Positions 20,548 to 34,049 of a stretch of 64,000 bases of DNA are shown here, one piece after another; within the stretch, counting starts at the first letter, position 1; each line of letters starts with the position of its first letter. This DNA is from Dendrocalamus latiflorus (Eukaryota > Streptophyta > Magnoliopsida > Poales > Poaceae), in contig CM029631.1 of NCBI GenBank assembly GCA_017311315.1, forward strand, positions 11,317,910-11,381,909, read 5' to 3'. The notes under the pieces were generated by a model. The model made no database searches and was not told the DNA's origin. It saw nothing but the letters and a program-made list of their open reading frames with translations. The position numbers were made by a program, and so were the translations under genes.

Positions 20548-22440
20548 GGGGTTGCTCGTGAGAAGAAATTCTTTCGTAGAATATGGAGATGTATCATGCA
20601 TGTATGTATATTATGTGAATGTTAGGTTGTTTGCTTTCTTTATTTTTGTGTGTGTGTGTAGCTGGGATGTACCATATGCTAAACATGATGTACACATTGA
20701 TCTGATCGAACTGCTCACACGCAGAGCTAGTATGTTAGCATTATATTGAGAAATGAATTAGCAGTATGCATACCTAGATAGTTAATTTTACGATAGGTTG
20801 CATGAAATTACTGATGAATCTTGTCGAAGAGTGGAAAAGCACAATTTTAATAAAAAAGAGCTGGAAATTTTGACACAAATGAAAAAAAAACAATAGAGAG
20901 GGGGTATTAATGCCATAATTTCTCAAAAGAAACGTTAAACAGAATTTTTATTTTGGTTGCTAACAAGAAGAAAACAGTGAATGTACAATAATGTGATGCA
21001 TTTACCGAGTCATTCAAACAGGAAGCGCGCTCTCTCTCTCTCTCTCTCTCATGGAAAAGGAGAAGCAAATAATAAGATCTAACAGAAAGATAATAAAATA
21101 ATCTTGAATTAATTAGTTGGTCAATATGTTTTCTTTGGTAAAAACGAAGGGAAAAAACTCATGCATGCTCTGTTTACTACCCACCCCATCTTCTCTCCAG
21201 AGCTAATGAACACACGAAAACCATGCCACTATATCAAGGAATCACGTTTGATTTGTGCCTTCAAAAAAGAGTCACTACTTTCTTTTGAAAAAGATGGGGT
21301 TTGGAATTTGAATGCCTTCATCAGTGCATGGACCTCAGAAGAAAACGCGCACATCGCAAATAATCTGAGAGAACACAGAAGAAATTTCTGAATTTCTTTA
21401 TTCTCTTATTTGCTCCCCTCTTTCTTACTTTTCTTCCCTTGCTTACAAAACTGGGTACAAGTCTCCTCAATATATAGGAATAAAACTCTCATACTCCTAT
21501 TCTGATTCGTACTTCAAGTTGGACTCAACTTCAACTTAAGTTACATATGGAAGGACTCTACTACGACATGGACTCGAAGTCAAGATTATTTTTAACATTA
21601 AGCCTTGAACTTCCTTTTGAGAAGAGAATATGATAACAACTCCTAATTAAACAAAAGGCTAGATAAGTTTGATCAAGCTGGCTCCCAAAAGGCCATAACC
21701 TGAAAAGGTAGTAGAGGTAAAGCTCATTGCTGATCACCTACCACTCTACTAATCTTGCTTTCTGTAATTGTTTCAGCAAAGCGACAAACCGCAGGTAGCA
21801 ACAGCCACAGTACTATCTGATAGTACTATATAACTTGTCCTCCCCATCGACCAATCAGGAGAGTTCTTGTTTTTAGAGGCCAATCATCAGAAGAGTTCCA
21901 TGCACAACATGAAGACACTGCACTGTACAATGACATGTCTGGCTCACTTGTGGCCTGCTAGTACAGAAGTGGCTGTTCAGGTTTCAGACTCAGCTCCACC
22001 AAATGAGGACTCATGTCTGGTCTGTTTTTAGCAGAGCAAAGGAAATGCTCATGCATCAGGTTGCAAAATACTTCCCTCTTCAAGACTAGCATTTCTACCT
22101 CCATTCTCTTCATGTTCTTTGAATTGATGAGAGTTTATGTGCGTGAATGAAAAAAATGATGACAAACAAAAGGTCCCTTTCTATGTATGGGTTCATTTTT
22201 CTTATATCCAATGAAGCTTTCTGTTGAATGCTTCTTTGAAGGATACACCTGAGTAAAGTGAGAGGGAGGCCTGTGTGTTAGTTCATGGCAACCGTTGGTT
22301 TTGGGGGTGTAAACCGACAGGTCTCTGGCATCATGATACACAAAGAATGCGACCATATATGTCAACAACATCAACTCGTAATCAAGCAAAGGTACAAGAT
22401 AGTAGTAGGCTGAAACATACGTCGAATAATCGCAATCAGT
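20548..22440. other. CIPK 3' region and gene-free stretch
   Basis: AT-rich sequence. Possible polyadenylation signals occur around 20750 (AATGAA). A (CT)n run lies at about 21030-21049. No gene recognised. Confidence 0.5.
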
Positions 22441-22454
22441 TAGAAACAACCCAT

Positions 22455-22570
22455 TCAGAGAACCGAGGTTGCTCAGTTGGCATAATGCCGTCGTGCCTCC
22501 CTGTCCGCCCACATTCGACTCCAGTCGACATGCGTGCTCATCAAGCTAACAAGCACAAACAAAAACTAAC
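22455..22570 (+). repeat. tRNA-derived SINE or tRNA-like relic
   Basis: Contains a box A-like TTGCTCAGTTGGC and, about 45 bases on, a box B-like ATTCGACTCC, the internal RNA polymerase III promoter layout. No convincing cloverleaf could be folded by eye, so a SINE head or decayed tRNA is inferred. Confidence 0.3.
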
Positions 22571-22599
22571 AAGCTAAGAAAATAAAAGAAGCAATGAAT

Positions 22600-24420
22600 A
22601 GCCATCAAAGGCTGGTCTAACCGCACGCATCACTTCGGTCTGACTGCCACGGCTGGTCTGATCGGTCACCTGTTCTCAGAAAACCTCTTGGGACAACTCA
22701 AATATCAAGAACTTGCTCAAATCTTATCCAAACATCCCCAAATTTTGTATAAGACTTGTTCAAGCTAAAAGGAACCTAAACGAATCAAGAATTATAAGGT
22801 TCTTGAGATCAGGTTCACTAAATGAAAAACAAAAATCAAATCTTGGTCTTAAGAACACTCAAAACCCTAAAATCCAAATTAGTTCTTGCTCGAGGAGTTT
22901 CTAATCAAGAGGATGATCTAGATTACTCTTAATATGTCATAGTAAGCTAATCTAGACATAGATTTAGGCTTAAACTATCTGGACTACGAAAACCCAAATT
23001 TGAGCCAAGAATAAGTAAAGCTGGGCTTAATCTTGAATCTTGCTATATGGGTGATCTAGATGAGTGAATATTGATCAATAGACTTATCTTTTATCTCTTA
23101 CTCATCATGGATCACAGTAAGACCAAGAGAGAGGAAATCCAAACAAGAAAATTAGCAAATCAAAAATACAAGAAGAAATTCATGGTAAAACTCACTTGAA
23201 CGAAATTTAGATCTTTATTTCACTTGAAAATGAATGTTTACAGCCACTCTACTCATGAAGGACATAGCTCCCTCTTCATGGAGTACACACATAACCCATT
23301 AACCCAATACTATACCTGGTTTTACATACTTATGCACGCACCTCAAAGTATTTACAAAACTCAACCCGCTAAACCATCAGCGATTGATCCACTTAGCAAT
23401 CTCGGCTCACATTGACCTAAACCACTTCTCCTTTATGCCTCATCTCGCTGTAGTTTTGATTAAGGCACTAACTTGGTATTTGACCAAGTACCAAAATACT
23501 CCTAACAAAATTTCCAGGCACCTTTCCTTAACACCTTCACATTCACATCAAAGCGTCTTCACATGCTTTGATACGTAACCCGTAATGCCCAATGACTAGC
23601 CGTCACATTTTTATGCATTCGGACTCCCTCGAACCATCCTACGTGCATTGGCCTCGTCATTCGGCGCACCATATGCACCAACTCGTCCTTCACAACCCTT
23701 GTCTTATATGTGCTTTCCGCTTGAGCCACGTAGCCTTACCCAGACTTACCTGACCACACGGACCTCAGCTCTCCCACCTAGTCCCGGTCCATTATCGTTG
23801 ACCGCTAATATTCTCTAAGCCACCTATATATCTCAAGACAAAGTAATCTGATTTGGAGCTTAAGTTCTATCCACTTGACTCATATTAGTCAAAATAATGT
23901 ATCATACAACTCGATCAACACAACACCTCATGACTCCCAAGCCATGACTTGAACTCAACTCAACTCAAAATACATTTTCAACAACACTCTAGACATGTCT
24001 TAAGTACTCTAAACATGTCAAGCCTCTCCAAAACCTCTCTAAATATCTCAGACATATTTAGGACATGCCAAACATGTTTGCCCTCAAGACACATGTCTGA
24101 CCGCACTCCCCATAGTAGTCAGATTGCATCGGTCAGACCGCGAGCCAACGGCCTATCTGACTGACCCATCGGTGTGACTGCTTATTCCCAGCGATCTGAC
24201 CAATCCCGCATACCAATTGCACTGACAGCAACTTTGAAATTTCGCAAACTCCTAAAATCAAAACTCAAATTTTGATAATATTTGCACAACAAAGTCAAAT
24301 ACTCATCATACACCATGATGTGAACTTCACATGGTCTCGCACAACTAACCATCAATAACTACAATAGCTTCACGACCATGCAACTTTAGACCCCATTCTA
24401 AACAATGATGACTTTTGTCT
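22600..24420 (-). mobile_element. LTR-retrotransposon-like remnant, no coding region
   Basis: Long low-coding stretch with repeated 'ggtctgac' / 'gtcagaccg' motifs at both ends (22610-22680 and 24090-24220), typical of grass LTR retrotransposon LTRs or leaders. Read on the minus strand it resembles an LTR with transcript-like sequence. No gag or pol frame was found. Confidence 0.35.
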
Positions 24421-24439
24421 TCTAGAAGCCAAAAGCCGT

Positions 24440-24650
24440 TTAGAGCGTGTTGGCTTCTTAACATGGTTTTTTTTCTCTTTTTCTCCTTTTCCTATTTTTC
24501 CTTTACATTATCTGTGGAGATATAACGGTATTTTTATTTTTTTTCTTTATTTTCTTTTAATAGAATACCTTAGAGAAAGCTAATAACTACTACAATACTT
24601 TAGAACAGTGCCTAAAGCTTTTGTAAGAGCAGAATAATCAGAAACACTCT
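24440..24650. repeat. Family D T-rich repeat
   Basis: Poly-T-rich block ('ttttttttctctttttctcc...attatctgtggagatataac') that shares order and composition with family D copies at 9775, 38700, 40160 and 55450. The edges are not defined. Confidence 0.35.
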
Positions 24651-25375
24651 TCAAGCAGACCGTCAGTTCACAATTTAAAGCCAAGGTTAGTTGCTGTCAG
24701 TAGTTACACTCAGTAATGAAGAAAAAACCATACGAGTCATGTCATAATGCATAGGAATGTTCCCCTAAATTCAACTGACTGAACTTTGCCTCTCTTGTCT
24801 GTTGCAACTTGCCAAAGCTGTTACTCGCATTAATCCTTAGTGCAAAACCATGTGATTTGACCTGGACAGCAAGAAAGGAACAAGCCAGTACTGCCAAAAC
24901 AGGTAGCTTAGAAATTCAGCTCATCTCTAATTGGTTCGAGACACAAGATGCTTATTTTGTGAACTAAGTTGGGTATGCTAACCTCATAGATATGTGATGT
25001 GGTGAAAAGGAAACCAGTATTGGACTAAACCAGTTAGGCCATAAGAAGAGAAGAGCAGGAAGCAAAGTGATCAAGACTGGAATAATGTGCACAAGGAAGA
25101 ACAGAAGTATAAACTGAATCAGCACACCTAGCAAAGAGCAAACAATCTTTTTAAGTAGCTTGATTTGGACCATCACTGCACACGGAAATCAAGTGATTGT
25201 CAACTGTATGCAAAAAGGCTTCATGAGGTCTAGAAATTGGCCGACAAATTACATCATTACATTTACAGATAATGTCTTTGGCAATGGGCTATACCATATA
25301 CTTGAGCAAGGTTTTGTGATAGAAATGACTGGATAAGTAGCTACATATATATCAACTTCCTAGACATATCAACAA

Positions 25376-25975
25376 GGATTTGTGCCTATCAAGGCGTCGC
25401 ATTGTAGTGGAAAAAAAGTACCTAATCGCTGGTCTCTATCTACTTATTGTGTTTTTCTTGGTGGTTCTCTCATCGTTTGGAAGACTAAAAAGCATATAGC
25501 AGTTTCTCATTCGAGTACTGAGACTGAGTTGCGAGCTATGGCTTTGTTGACTGCGGAGGTTACTTGGCTACGATGGTTACTTGAGGATTTTAGTGTTTCT
25601 GTTTCTGTATCGATTCCTCTTTTGTCTGACAGTACAGGTGCTATTAGCATTACTAAAGATCTGATGAAGCATGAGCTTACAAAGCATATTGGTGTTGATG
25701 TTTCCCACATGCGGATACATGTGTATGACCAGGTTGTTACTATTTGGCATGTGCCTTTGGAGCTTCAGTTGATAGACTTCTTCACAAAGGCACAGACCAG
25801 ATCCTAACACAGCTTCTATCCCTCCAAACCTCATGTTGTTGATCCATCATAAGTTTGAGGGAGATGTTAGATATATTATTACCTGTGTATTTACTCTGTT
25901 GTATAAAAAGTTACCTATATAATGCTATACCTATACTTGTGTGTGTGTATTGGCCAATTGGCCTCATGATGAATA
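25376..25975 (+). mobile_element. Ty1/copia 3' end: RNase H fragment and start of LTR
   Basis: About 140 residues (25382-25807) match the copia RNase H end: 'STYCVFLGGSLIVWKTKK', 'AVSHSSTETELRAMA', 'TWLRWLLED', 'LLSDSTGAI', 'KHELTKHIGVDVSHMR' and 'FFTKA'. The rest of pol is missing. After the stop comes a polypurine-like 'tttgagggaga' (about 25854-25864), then TGTTAGATATATTATTACC, which looks like the start of the 3' LTR; the LTR fades out before 26000. Decayed and non-autonomous. Confidence 0.85.
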
Positions 25976-26672
25976 CTTATGATATTCATAATAGTTTTTA
26001 GTAGTATAAATAATCTCCAAATTCCTAAACGGAGAAACGCATGACTGGAAGGAACACCGATAGGAGCTCGCATACCAACTTCCTAACTGAGCAATGAACA
26101 TCCTATTTAAGCCTGTCGAGGCGTCTCTAGTGGAAGAAAAATATAGGCCTAAGAATCCCCAGAATGATCCAAAACATGTACCCTTTGCTTCCTTCATCTC
26201 TTCAGTTAAACTATTCTAACCTACTTTGCTATCCTCGCCTCCAAACAGGGGAAAAAACAACTTGCCATATAGTTGCAGTCTTCCAGACATCATGATGATT
26301 GAACAGAGATGGCCATTCAACTACAACCCCAGCCCTTTTTATATCCAACAGAAAAGAAAAGGTGCATTTGTTTGCAATATAGCAAACAAGCTTCATATAA
26401 ATGTCAACGAACATGTATCTGTTTGTGCATTGTGCGTTCTCTGTACTGTTCAGACATATATGTGTTTGTGCATTGTGCATGATATTCATTAGGCTATGAA
26501 GTGCAAAGAGGCCGAACCGGAAGACTGAACTGCAGATTATTTGCTTTTAGGATAGTATACAAAAGTTCAGCATAGATCGCATCCAGATACATAGTCTACA
26601 AGCTCCATTACCAAAAAACTTAGCTCACTGGAGCATTATAAGCCAGTTACAGAGCAAACTTTATGCCTGGTG

Positions 26673-29600
26673 CTACTTATCATTGGCAGGAATTTCAGGT
26701 TCTAAGAAAGTAAATGCAGTCTCAGAATGTATTAAATCTCCATGGATTCTCTTCTGCAGGTTCTCCAAGCTAGCAACGCGTCTCAAACAGCGCAAAGAAG
26801 CTGGCCTTAAGGCCATTTCCCCACTGGGCACAGGAATTGCTGCATTTGGGAGGTCAGACTTGATCTGGTCATCTTGATGTGGCGCCAGGAGAAAATGGCT
26901 CATGTTCTCTTCAATGGAGGCAGCAGCAGAAGCTGCATCAGATACACATGAAGAAAAGGGCATGCTGCTTGTGGGCTTGTCGGATGTAGTGGAGAACAGC
27001 AGGCTTGTTCCAGTTACTCTCCTCACAGCTTCCTCAGCTATATTGACCTGAACACAAGCACTTGATCAATATAACATTTTTAAAAAATGGTACTAGTTAT
27101 ATTTATATTTACAGCCCTGCATAAAATAATATAAAGCAAGTGGTTTCTCACTTGTACCTCACGTAGAAATGTATTTCAATTATCTTTGTGTAAAATATTA
27201 GTATTAGCTACTGTCAAAGTTACAGAAAGAGAAAATCAGTTTATATATGTGAAAGGGGTCAAACTGTAAGTTCCTGAATATATATGTTTCTTTTGGTTTC
27301 TCACGGTGTGTAGTGTTTGTGAACACAGGATTGAAACTATATATCTAGTGTTTGCAGAGAGTGAGTGACAGAGAGAGAGAGAGAGTAACAACTGTACATG
27401 AATGTTTTGAAAACACCTTTACAGAGACATAAAAAGAAGTTGTGCATATACTCACACACAAGCATTAACAAATGTATGTATGATTGTGCCCTGTTTGGAC
27501 TCCTCATGTGTGGTATCGTTCTTCTCAAGAGATAGAACAGACCTTCCATAAGGACCAAAACGACAGGTTTAGTGAGACACTCTCGGAGCATTGCAACATG
27601 GTCTGCGCACTTTTTATGTTTTGTTTCGTTTTTACAACACCTCACACCTGTAAGAGAACATCATTATTCTTAACACCAAATTAAAAGAAGAAAAGAATAA
27701 TGAGATATTAAAGTAAACTATTCCTTTTCACTCACAGGAGAGCATAATACCTACCTGCACCTTCATGAGAAGCAGAAACTCGAATGCCAAATGATATTGT
27801 AATATTTGGTATTACAGTTAGGAAATTGTCAAATTCCAGATTGCTTCCTTTGTTATGTTGGGTTCTCCAAAGAAAAGTAAAAACTGAGCTAGTCTACATG
27901 CAGAAGTATCGATCTTTCAGAAAATACATGAATCATCTTACGTGCAAAGCCTAGTAAAAAAACTACAAATTAATGCTCCATATGATGCACAGCATTATGT
28001 AAATGGACCGTGGCAGAGCCGCAGAGCTATAATCAACAGATTCGCAAATCACAACCCTTCATATGGCAACAAAACAAATTGCTGGATGCAGTTAAGAGTT
28101 CACAACAACAAAAGTATATACCTTTCGCTTCATAGTCTCAACATCAACTGTAAGATTTCTATTGTCAAGGGTAGCTTCCTTGTATTTCTGAGTCATGTCA
28201 GTCAAACGCTTTAGCAAAGATTCATTCTCAGCTCTTAACTGGGTAACCTGTATGACAGTGTAATAATTTGCATGAAAAACTTAATTTTAGTTAGAGTATA
28301 ACTTAAGCATCATGGGTCACGATTTGATACCTGTGATTCAAGGTCGTTCAGGTGAGCTTGCTTCCTTTTTCTTGACCTCCTGGCTGATTCACGATTTGAC
28401 AGCATTCTGATCACAAAATTAAAACTGAGAAAATCAGCACGGCAAAAGTTGTACTAGTCTTCCGACATGGAAACATTGGATATCATGTATAATCAAACTA
28501 GTGGTAACCAAATTGGTCACAAAAGATTAACGGCAACAAAGTAAGGAACTACCTCCTGTTATCTGCAGCTTTGGTGGGATGAGTGTTTTTTTAGGGTCAT
28601 GGTGGGATTAGTTTAAATGTAAAGAGAAGGCTATTTATATAGAAACTTGTATAGAATGTAGGAATTAACTTGGTACCAAAGCAAATCTTAAAAGAAGGCG
28701 TGAGCATATATGTTTGGTGGGATTGGATCCTTTCTGCCTTTAGTTTGAAAGGAACAGACTTTTCACCTGTCCTGAACCATTCAACTGGCAGTGCAAGGGG
28801 AAATTTTGAGATTTATATCCTTACAAGATAAATTAATTTATTGCCCACATTAGTACCAAGTATTGGTTTCCAACTAGATGGACGAAAATTGGTAATAGGC
28901 ACATGCCTCCAGAACTGCACAGCAGAGCATTTCTGGATGATAATTAAATCTTCAACTTAAATTCTAGAACATAATGTCCTCTTTTTGAAGTAAAAAGCTC
29001 ATAGGAATGATTGCTTTCATCTATATCTTTAAGAGGCTCTTATAATGGGGAAAAACTATGTTACCTCCTCATCCGCTTTGCGTTAGTATGGTTTGAATTT
29101 TCCTCAAGATCACCATCATCATCTGACTGCTCCCTTGATGTGCCACTATTAGCTGGCTTGCCTTGAACAACAGTATCATCTATGGTATTTGAGTTTGTGA
29201 CTCGGATTGGTCTATCACCTATGTATCGAAGTAAAGAAACCAAAAGAGTATAGTAAATGAGAATAACACACCAGGGTAACAGTTCAAATGTCACAAAAAA
29301 TCCTATACACTACCCAAAGCGCACTTTTAGGCCATCTTCTAAAACATATCTGATGGGGCAAAAGTAGGTCTACACTATGTCAAAATGCAGCTTGGTGCCA
29401 ACAGGGTTGCATATCCCATGCTTGATGTTAGTGTTCAGCATCGCTGAAGCAGGATCAGAATACTCATTTCTCATCTTACATATTTGACCTCGCCAAAGTT
29501 ATCTATATTTAAGATCTTTTCACCAGAATTGTCGACAGAGCACCATATTAACGCTAATACACCACAAAGCAAAGCCAGAATTGACATTTCCCCTCATGTT

Positions 29601-32600
29601 CTGGATTCTCTGGACATCAGTTAAACTATCCTACAGAAACTGCTGGTGAAATAAGGCTCTTCTGTATGTATATTGCTGCTGAAGTTAGAATATAGCTTCG
29701 AGTGGATGGTTCAGGAACGCTAGAAGAAAGGCACTAAGGAATCAAGTGCAATAAGATAACCAAAATAGGCCCAGTGTTCAATTGAAATTGATTTGACATC
29801 TAACATTCACTCTGGCAGTAGACTGTCTGTCAGACCACATATTGTCAATCTAAGACACTACTGCCTTTTGGCAACTTCCTGCAGGATACACTTGCCCAAG
29901 TTGCTTGATATACTGATATGAATACAACTATGAAAGATCATAAATACCATCAAAAGAAGCTTGAGAAACCAATTGGGAAGTGTCTGAAGTTTGTGAATTG
30001 GGGTAGCCCAAAGAAGATTCTTGCGATTTAGTTTCCTGAAATGGATTTACATAAATATGACAACAACAAAGGAGCAACGGGCTTGGTGCAACCAGTACAT
30101 GAGGCTTCTGTCACTGTAAGCTCTGGAAAGCCGCTAGTACATGATGCATCCTTACCCACATAGCAAGGAAATTAATAGACAGCTCGCAATTCTACAGAAC
30201 CAGTGGCTGCGATGGACAATATTATGGTTGTGCCAAAGCCAGCCTTTATCTATTACCAAAATTGAGTGAAAAAAACACGTGTTTTGTGTTGAATCCGCGA
30301 TTGAGAACCGCACAACAAGAAATACATAATTTTCTTTTGCAAGATCTAAACGAAAATGGATGGTTCCAAGAAAAGTGAGCCTTCAATTAGCTGCTAGTAC
30401 TAAAGAGTTAGCTCATGGATTAGTTGATGTACAACTTCATTTTCATATAATCATTGTAAGACTCTACCTATAGAAACATCAACTATTTTCTCTCTTGCCA
30501 CTGGTTCACAGCAGCTGTAGTGAAAGACCTCAATCCATAGGACAAAACTAAACACTCCATATGAAATACCTCGGGTTAGCACAATAGAGACTTTAAAAAC
30601 TGTCATACCAAAACTGCTATCTTTTTTTAAGAACAAAAACTGCTGAAGTTTCCAAATGAATCAAACGGGTGAAGGGGGCAACAGAACAATTGATGTGAGA
30701 TATGTAATGGTAGACAACACAGATCTAGGAAGAACTACTTGAGGGTGCATATTGTGACTTTGCAGCCACTCCTTATAACTAGTCTAGGAAGAACTGAAGC
30801 AAACAATTATGTCCTTGCGTGCTTGGTTGTCCACTTGACATCTTATTTGTTTGGCTGTCACTTTTAGAAAAAAAAATCTTAACATACTTTTCCCTAACAA
30901 CTAAAGAAAAAGAGAGGAAAATCCTATTGTTTCGACTCTCCGACAACATCAGACTCATCTAGTGATCTAGTCATTTGTAGTCAAGGACACTGGCTCTCGG
31001 GGGAGGCCACCTGCACGGCAACAGGCGACGACGTAAAGGCGCGGCATCCGAGTCGACGACAAGAAATCTCGTCGACATCCGCGGTGAGCTGTGCTTGCTG
31101 TTGTTCTCGTCAAACATCCGGGTGGCATCGGTGCGAAATCAAGGCAACATCTCCCACTTGGAAAAAAAAAGCACAATCGCATACAACAGGCGTCAAATCC
31201 GTTTCAAATCCACTTCGTCTCTTTGCCCAACCTGATCGCAGCCGTTGCTCGTGTCAGAGGCTGTCTGCAACCGAGTCGAATTCAAGTTCATTCCCTGCTT
31301 CTGTGATTTAAGCCGAAATCAACAACGCCCATGGCAAGGTCGCATCAAGCCCGTCAGTGAGAAGCATAAAAGCCTCTTTTTGCTTTGTGTTGCTACACGC
31401 ACACGAGAAGCCTACCAAGAAGCGTCAAAAGCTTTTTGCTGTGAGTACACAAAAGTATAAGGGCATCTGTAGTGTATGAAAAGAGGAGGTCTTAAGCCAC
31501 CTTAAGGTCAACCTTATACATTACAGGGGTGACCTTAAGCAGACCATAAACAAAAAAAGCTTAAGGCTGGTCCTCAAGCTAAAGACCTGGCCATAAGCAT
31601 TAAAATACAATTTTTCTTTATCTGCCATGTGGGACCGTCTTAAGGCCCTTTGGGTTATATACACTATGGAGTTGGTCTTAAGGTTTAGATGGGACCCACC
31701 TTAAGACCCTTTGGGTTATATACACTACAGATGCCCTAATGCGGATTATACAAGCCCTTGCTAGGTACACAAGGAAGGGCTGGTTCGTTTTGGCTTATAC
31801 ACAGCTTATACTCGTACTATCTATAGTAATTAGCTTTTAAACGGTGTCTTTTTTAAGACGGGATCAATAGGAAGATTGTAGTAAAAAGTGTACTGAGTTC
31901 AGCTGTATCGGTTAAAATCGCATGCAACTATTTTTCTGTGCATACTACCTCTTGTGAACAGTTAGAATTCAAATATTTAAGCCATAAGTCATCAACTCAA
32001 AAGAACCTACCCTATATCATGAGATTTCAACATTCTCAGCTCAGTGATTTGATTCGTTTCAACTCCGTTTCATGACTCAACTCCATATTGAATGTCAACC
32101 CACGCTTGACCTCGACGACTGTTCCAACGATAGGTTCACCAGCATCATCACCTGTACCACCCAACGCCATGCCTTGGCATTGTACTGTGCCATCTTCGTT
32201 AATGATCTTCTGCCTCAGTCGAGCGTCATTGTCCATCAAGAAGTTGTGCCGTTAGCTCTAAATATTTTGTTGGAGATGGAGTTCATTACAATTCAAGTTG
32301 TTGTGCTTATTATTGGTGGCATCTATGCAGGATTAATCGTTGGCAATTTCTTCGATGATCCATCGTTTTTTACGGGTTACTACGGTAAGATCCGCAGATG
32401 AGTCTAAGATGAAGTTAAAAGCTTTCAACACAATAAGTTAATTTAGGCTACGCTTAATCGAGGAGACCATGAAAAAAATCAATGTCGGTTATAGGAACAA
32501 CTGAATTTTGTGTTTCATTCACCGTTCGGATATGTTGCTATTTGGGTCGGTTATGTGGCCATTAGGAAAGCTTTAGCAATATTAATTCTCAGGAATTTAA

Positions 32601-34049
32601 TGACACCCAGATGGCAATTAGCATGATACTCTTCGGAGATTTGTTATTTGAAAGTGAAGGTTTTGCTTCAATTCTAGTTCGAGATGAATAATTTTAAGTG
32701 CTAGAAGCAGTTTTGTTTTTGCATAGATACCACAACGCTTGTCCAGTTGTCGTATCTCGATACGAGAGATTTACTGTAGTTTATACTCCATTAACTGCAC
32801 AAGAGTTTATTTTATCTGAACAATTTTACAGGAGAGTTTCAACTATGTCATGGAATTTTACTCCATTGACTCCAAGCGGTGCATGCGCCACGCCTTGTCA
32901 GATGTGGCAACAGCTGGCACATCTAACTCTGATTCAATTTCCTTCTCCATTCAAGACTCTGATATCTAGCCTATTATTGGCTTGTTTGATATGGCTACGA
33001 CTTATGGGTTTTGGCTGAAATTTTTTAATTTTAACTGATTGCGACAGATATTACGGAGAGAGATACCCGCTTGCAATTTTGGTTGATGCAGATTTTGAGC
33101 TTTTAACGTGTACTACAATTAACTTGTAGACCCCGTCTTGAGAAAATACTCTGTTTGAAAGTTAGGCACTGTAGCAAAAGACAAAAGCCGCTTTTAGAAA
33201 CCGTTAAAGAACTCCTATATATGTAACCCTGTAGTCAAACAGTTTATATATGTCAAAGTTCTCCGTGCTTGTAATCTCTCCTCATATAATGAATTCCGTT
33301 TTCGTGCGCCCATGATTTTTCCCTATAAGGTTTTTTCACACAAAAATTTGTATCTCCTATTCTTTCAATCATCTATTTTTGCCGTGCACTTTATAACATT
33401 TTTCATGCAAAGTAACAATTTAGCGTATTACCGTAGCATATTAGATTATTACTATAGTAGCAATTTCGGTCTCTATGGCTATTGTACTTAAGAAATTGAT
33501 CTGAAATGGTCAGATTGTTCATTTGAAGACTGAAAGGAATGGTCAGATTGTTCATTTGAAGACTGAAAGGAATGACCATGAACAGTAATTGCCCCTTTCT
33601 ATGAAGGCAAGGGGATAACTTTCCATTTGTTGCTAGGTGACAAAAGTCACAAATCATACTGCAATATTGACCCCACCGACCATTGACAGTGTAGTTTTAA
33701 GTATTACGTTGACAAGTATGCAAGACCAACCAATTCAGAGTCCCCACATGAAACAGCAGATATTTTTTTTTTGTTCTCCTAAACTTAAAATTCGCATCAC
33801 AATTTCTCTTAGAAAAGAATTATAACGGAATTAAGAAAAGCAACAAGAGCGACCCCGAAATCCGAATCGAACTACGGCGCAACATGAGCAAAAAAAGATT
33901 TGATCTTTGAAGAAGAGAAACCTTACCATGGACTTGGCCACGGCGGCGCAGTAGAGGTCGAGCTTCCTCTTCAGCATCGCCGCGTAAGCGCCGGGATCGC
34001 CGCCGCCGACACAGTGCACCTCCACCACCTCGTCGGCGCCGCCCTCCAT
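26673..34049 (-). CDS. Group C bZIP transcription factor, six exons
   Basis: Exons 34049-33927, 30035-29948, 29218-29065, 28406-28331, 28247-28122 and 27047-26673, all with GT-AG borders and compatible phases, give 313 residues. The basic region NRESARRSRKRKQAHLNDLE (N-x7-R) is split by introns at the positions usual for group C (Opaque-2/CPRF2/OHP-type) bZIPs, followed by a long leucine zipper and the C-terminal 'RRVASLENLQKRIHG' block of that group. Such proteins bind ACGT/G-box-like elements as heterodimers with group S1 bZIPs in energy, stress and seed gene control. The N terminus (MEGGADEVVEVHC...AYAAMLKRKLD) begins near the middle of the usual first exon: the 'MERVFS' start and 'SEWYF' region of OHP/CPRF2 proteins are absent. 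Intron 1 (3.9 kb) carries three MITEs. Orthology to a rice chromosome 12 bZIP is by memory only. Confidence 0.92.
31461..31736. mobile_element. Tourist-like MITE in bZIP intron 1
   Basis: A 276-bp inverse-orientation copy of 18323-18597, with the same GGGCATCTGTAGTG ends and TAA on both sides (31458-31460 and 31737-31739). Confidence 0.88.
31785..32015. mobile_element. Family A MITE in bZIP intron 1
   Basis: From 'gctggttcgttttggc' to 'caaaagaacc', with the family blocks 'ttagcttttaaacggtgtc', 'ttttaagacgggatc' and 'gtgaacagttagaattcaaa'. Diverged, so the ends are approximate. Confidence 0.55.
32040..33000. other. bZIP intron 1 sequence, unidentified open frames
   Basis: 32036-32401 has open frames on both strands (for example 'VQCQGMALGGTGDDAGEP' on minus) that I do not recognise. 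Nothing else is visible to 33000. Confidence 0.3.
33010..33215. mobile_element. Family A MITE in bZIP intron 1
   Basis: Inverse-orientation copy: 'ttttggctgaaatttttta', 'gagagagatacccgcttgc', 'ttaacgtgtactacaattaa', 'gaccccgtcttgagaaaata' and 'agccgcttttaga' occur in family order. Confidence 0.65.

Noticed and set aside
22455..22570. Functional tRNA gene
   Set aside because: Box A and box B are present, but no closed acceptor stem or anticodon loop could be folded by eye; reported only as a possible SINE or relic.
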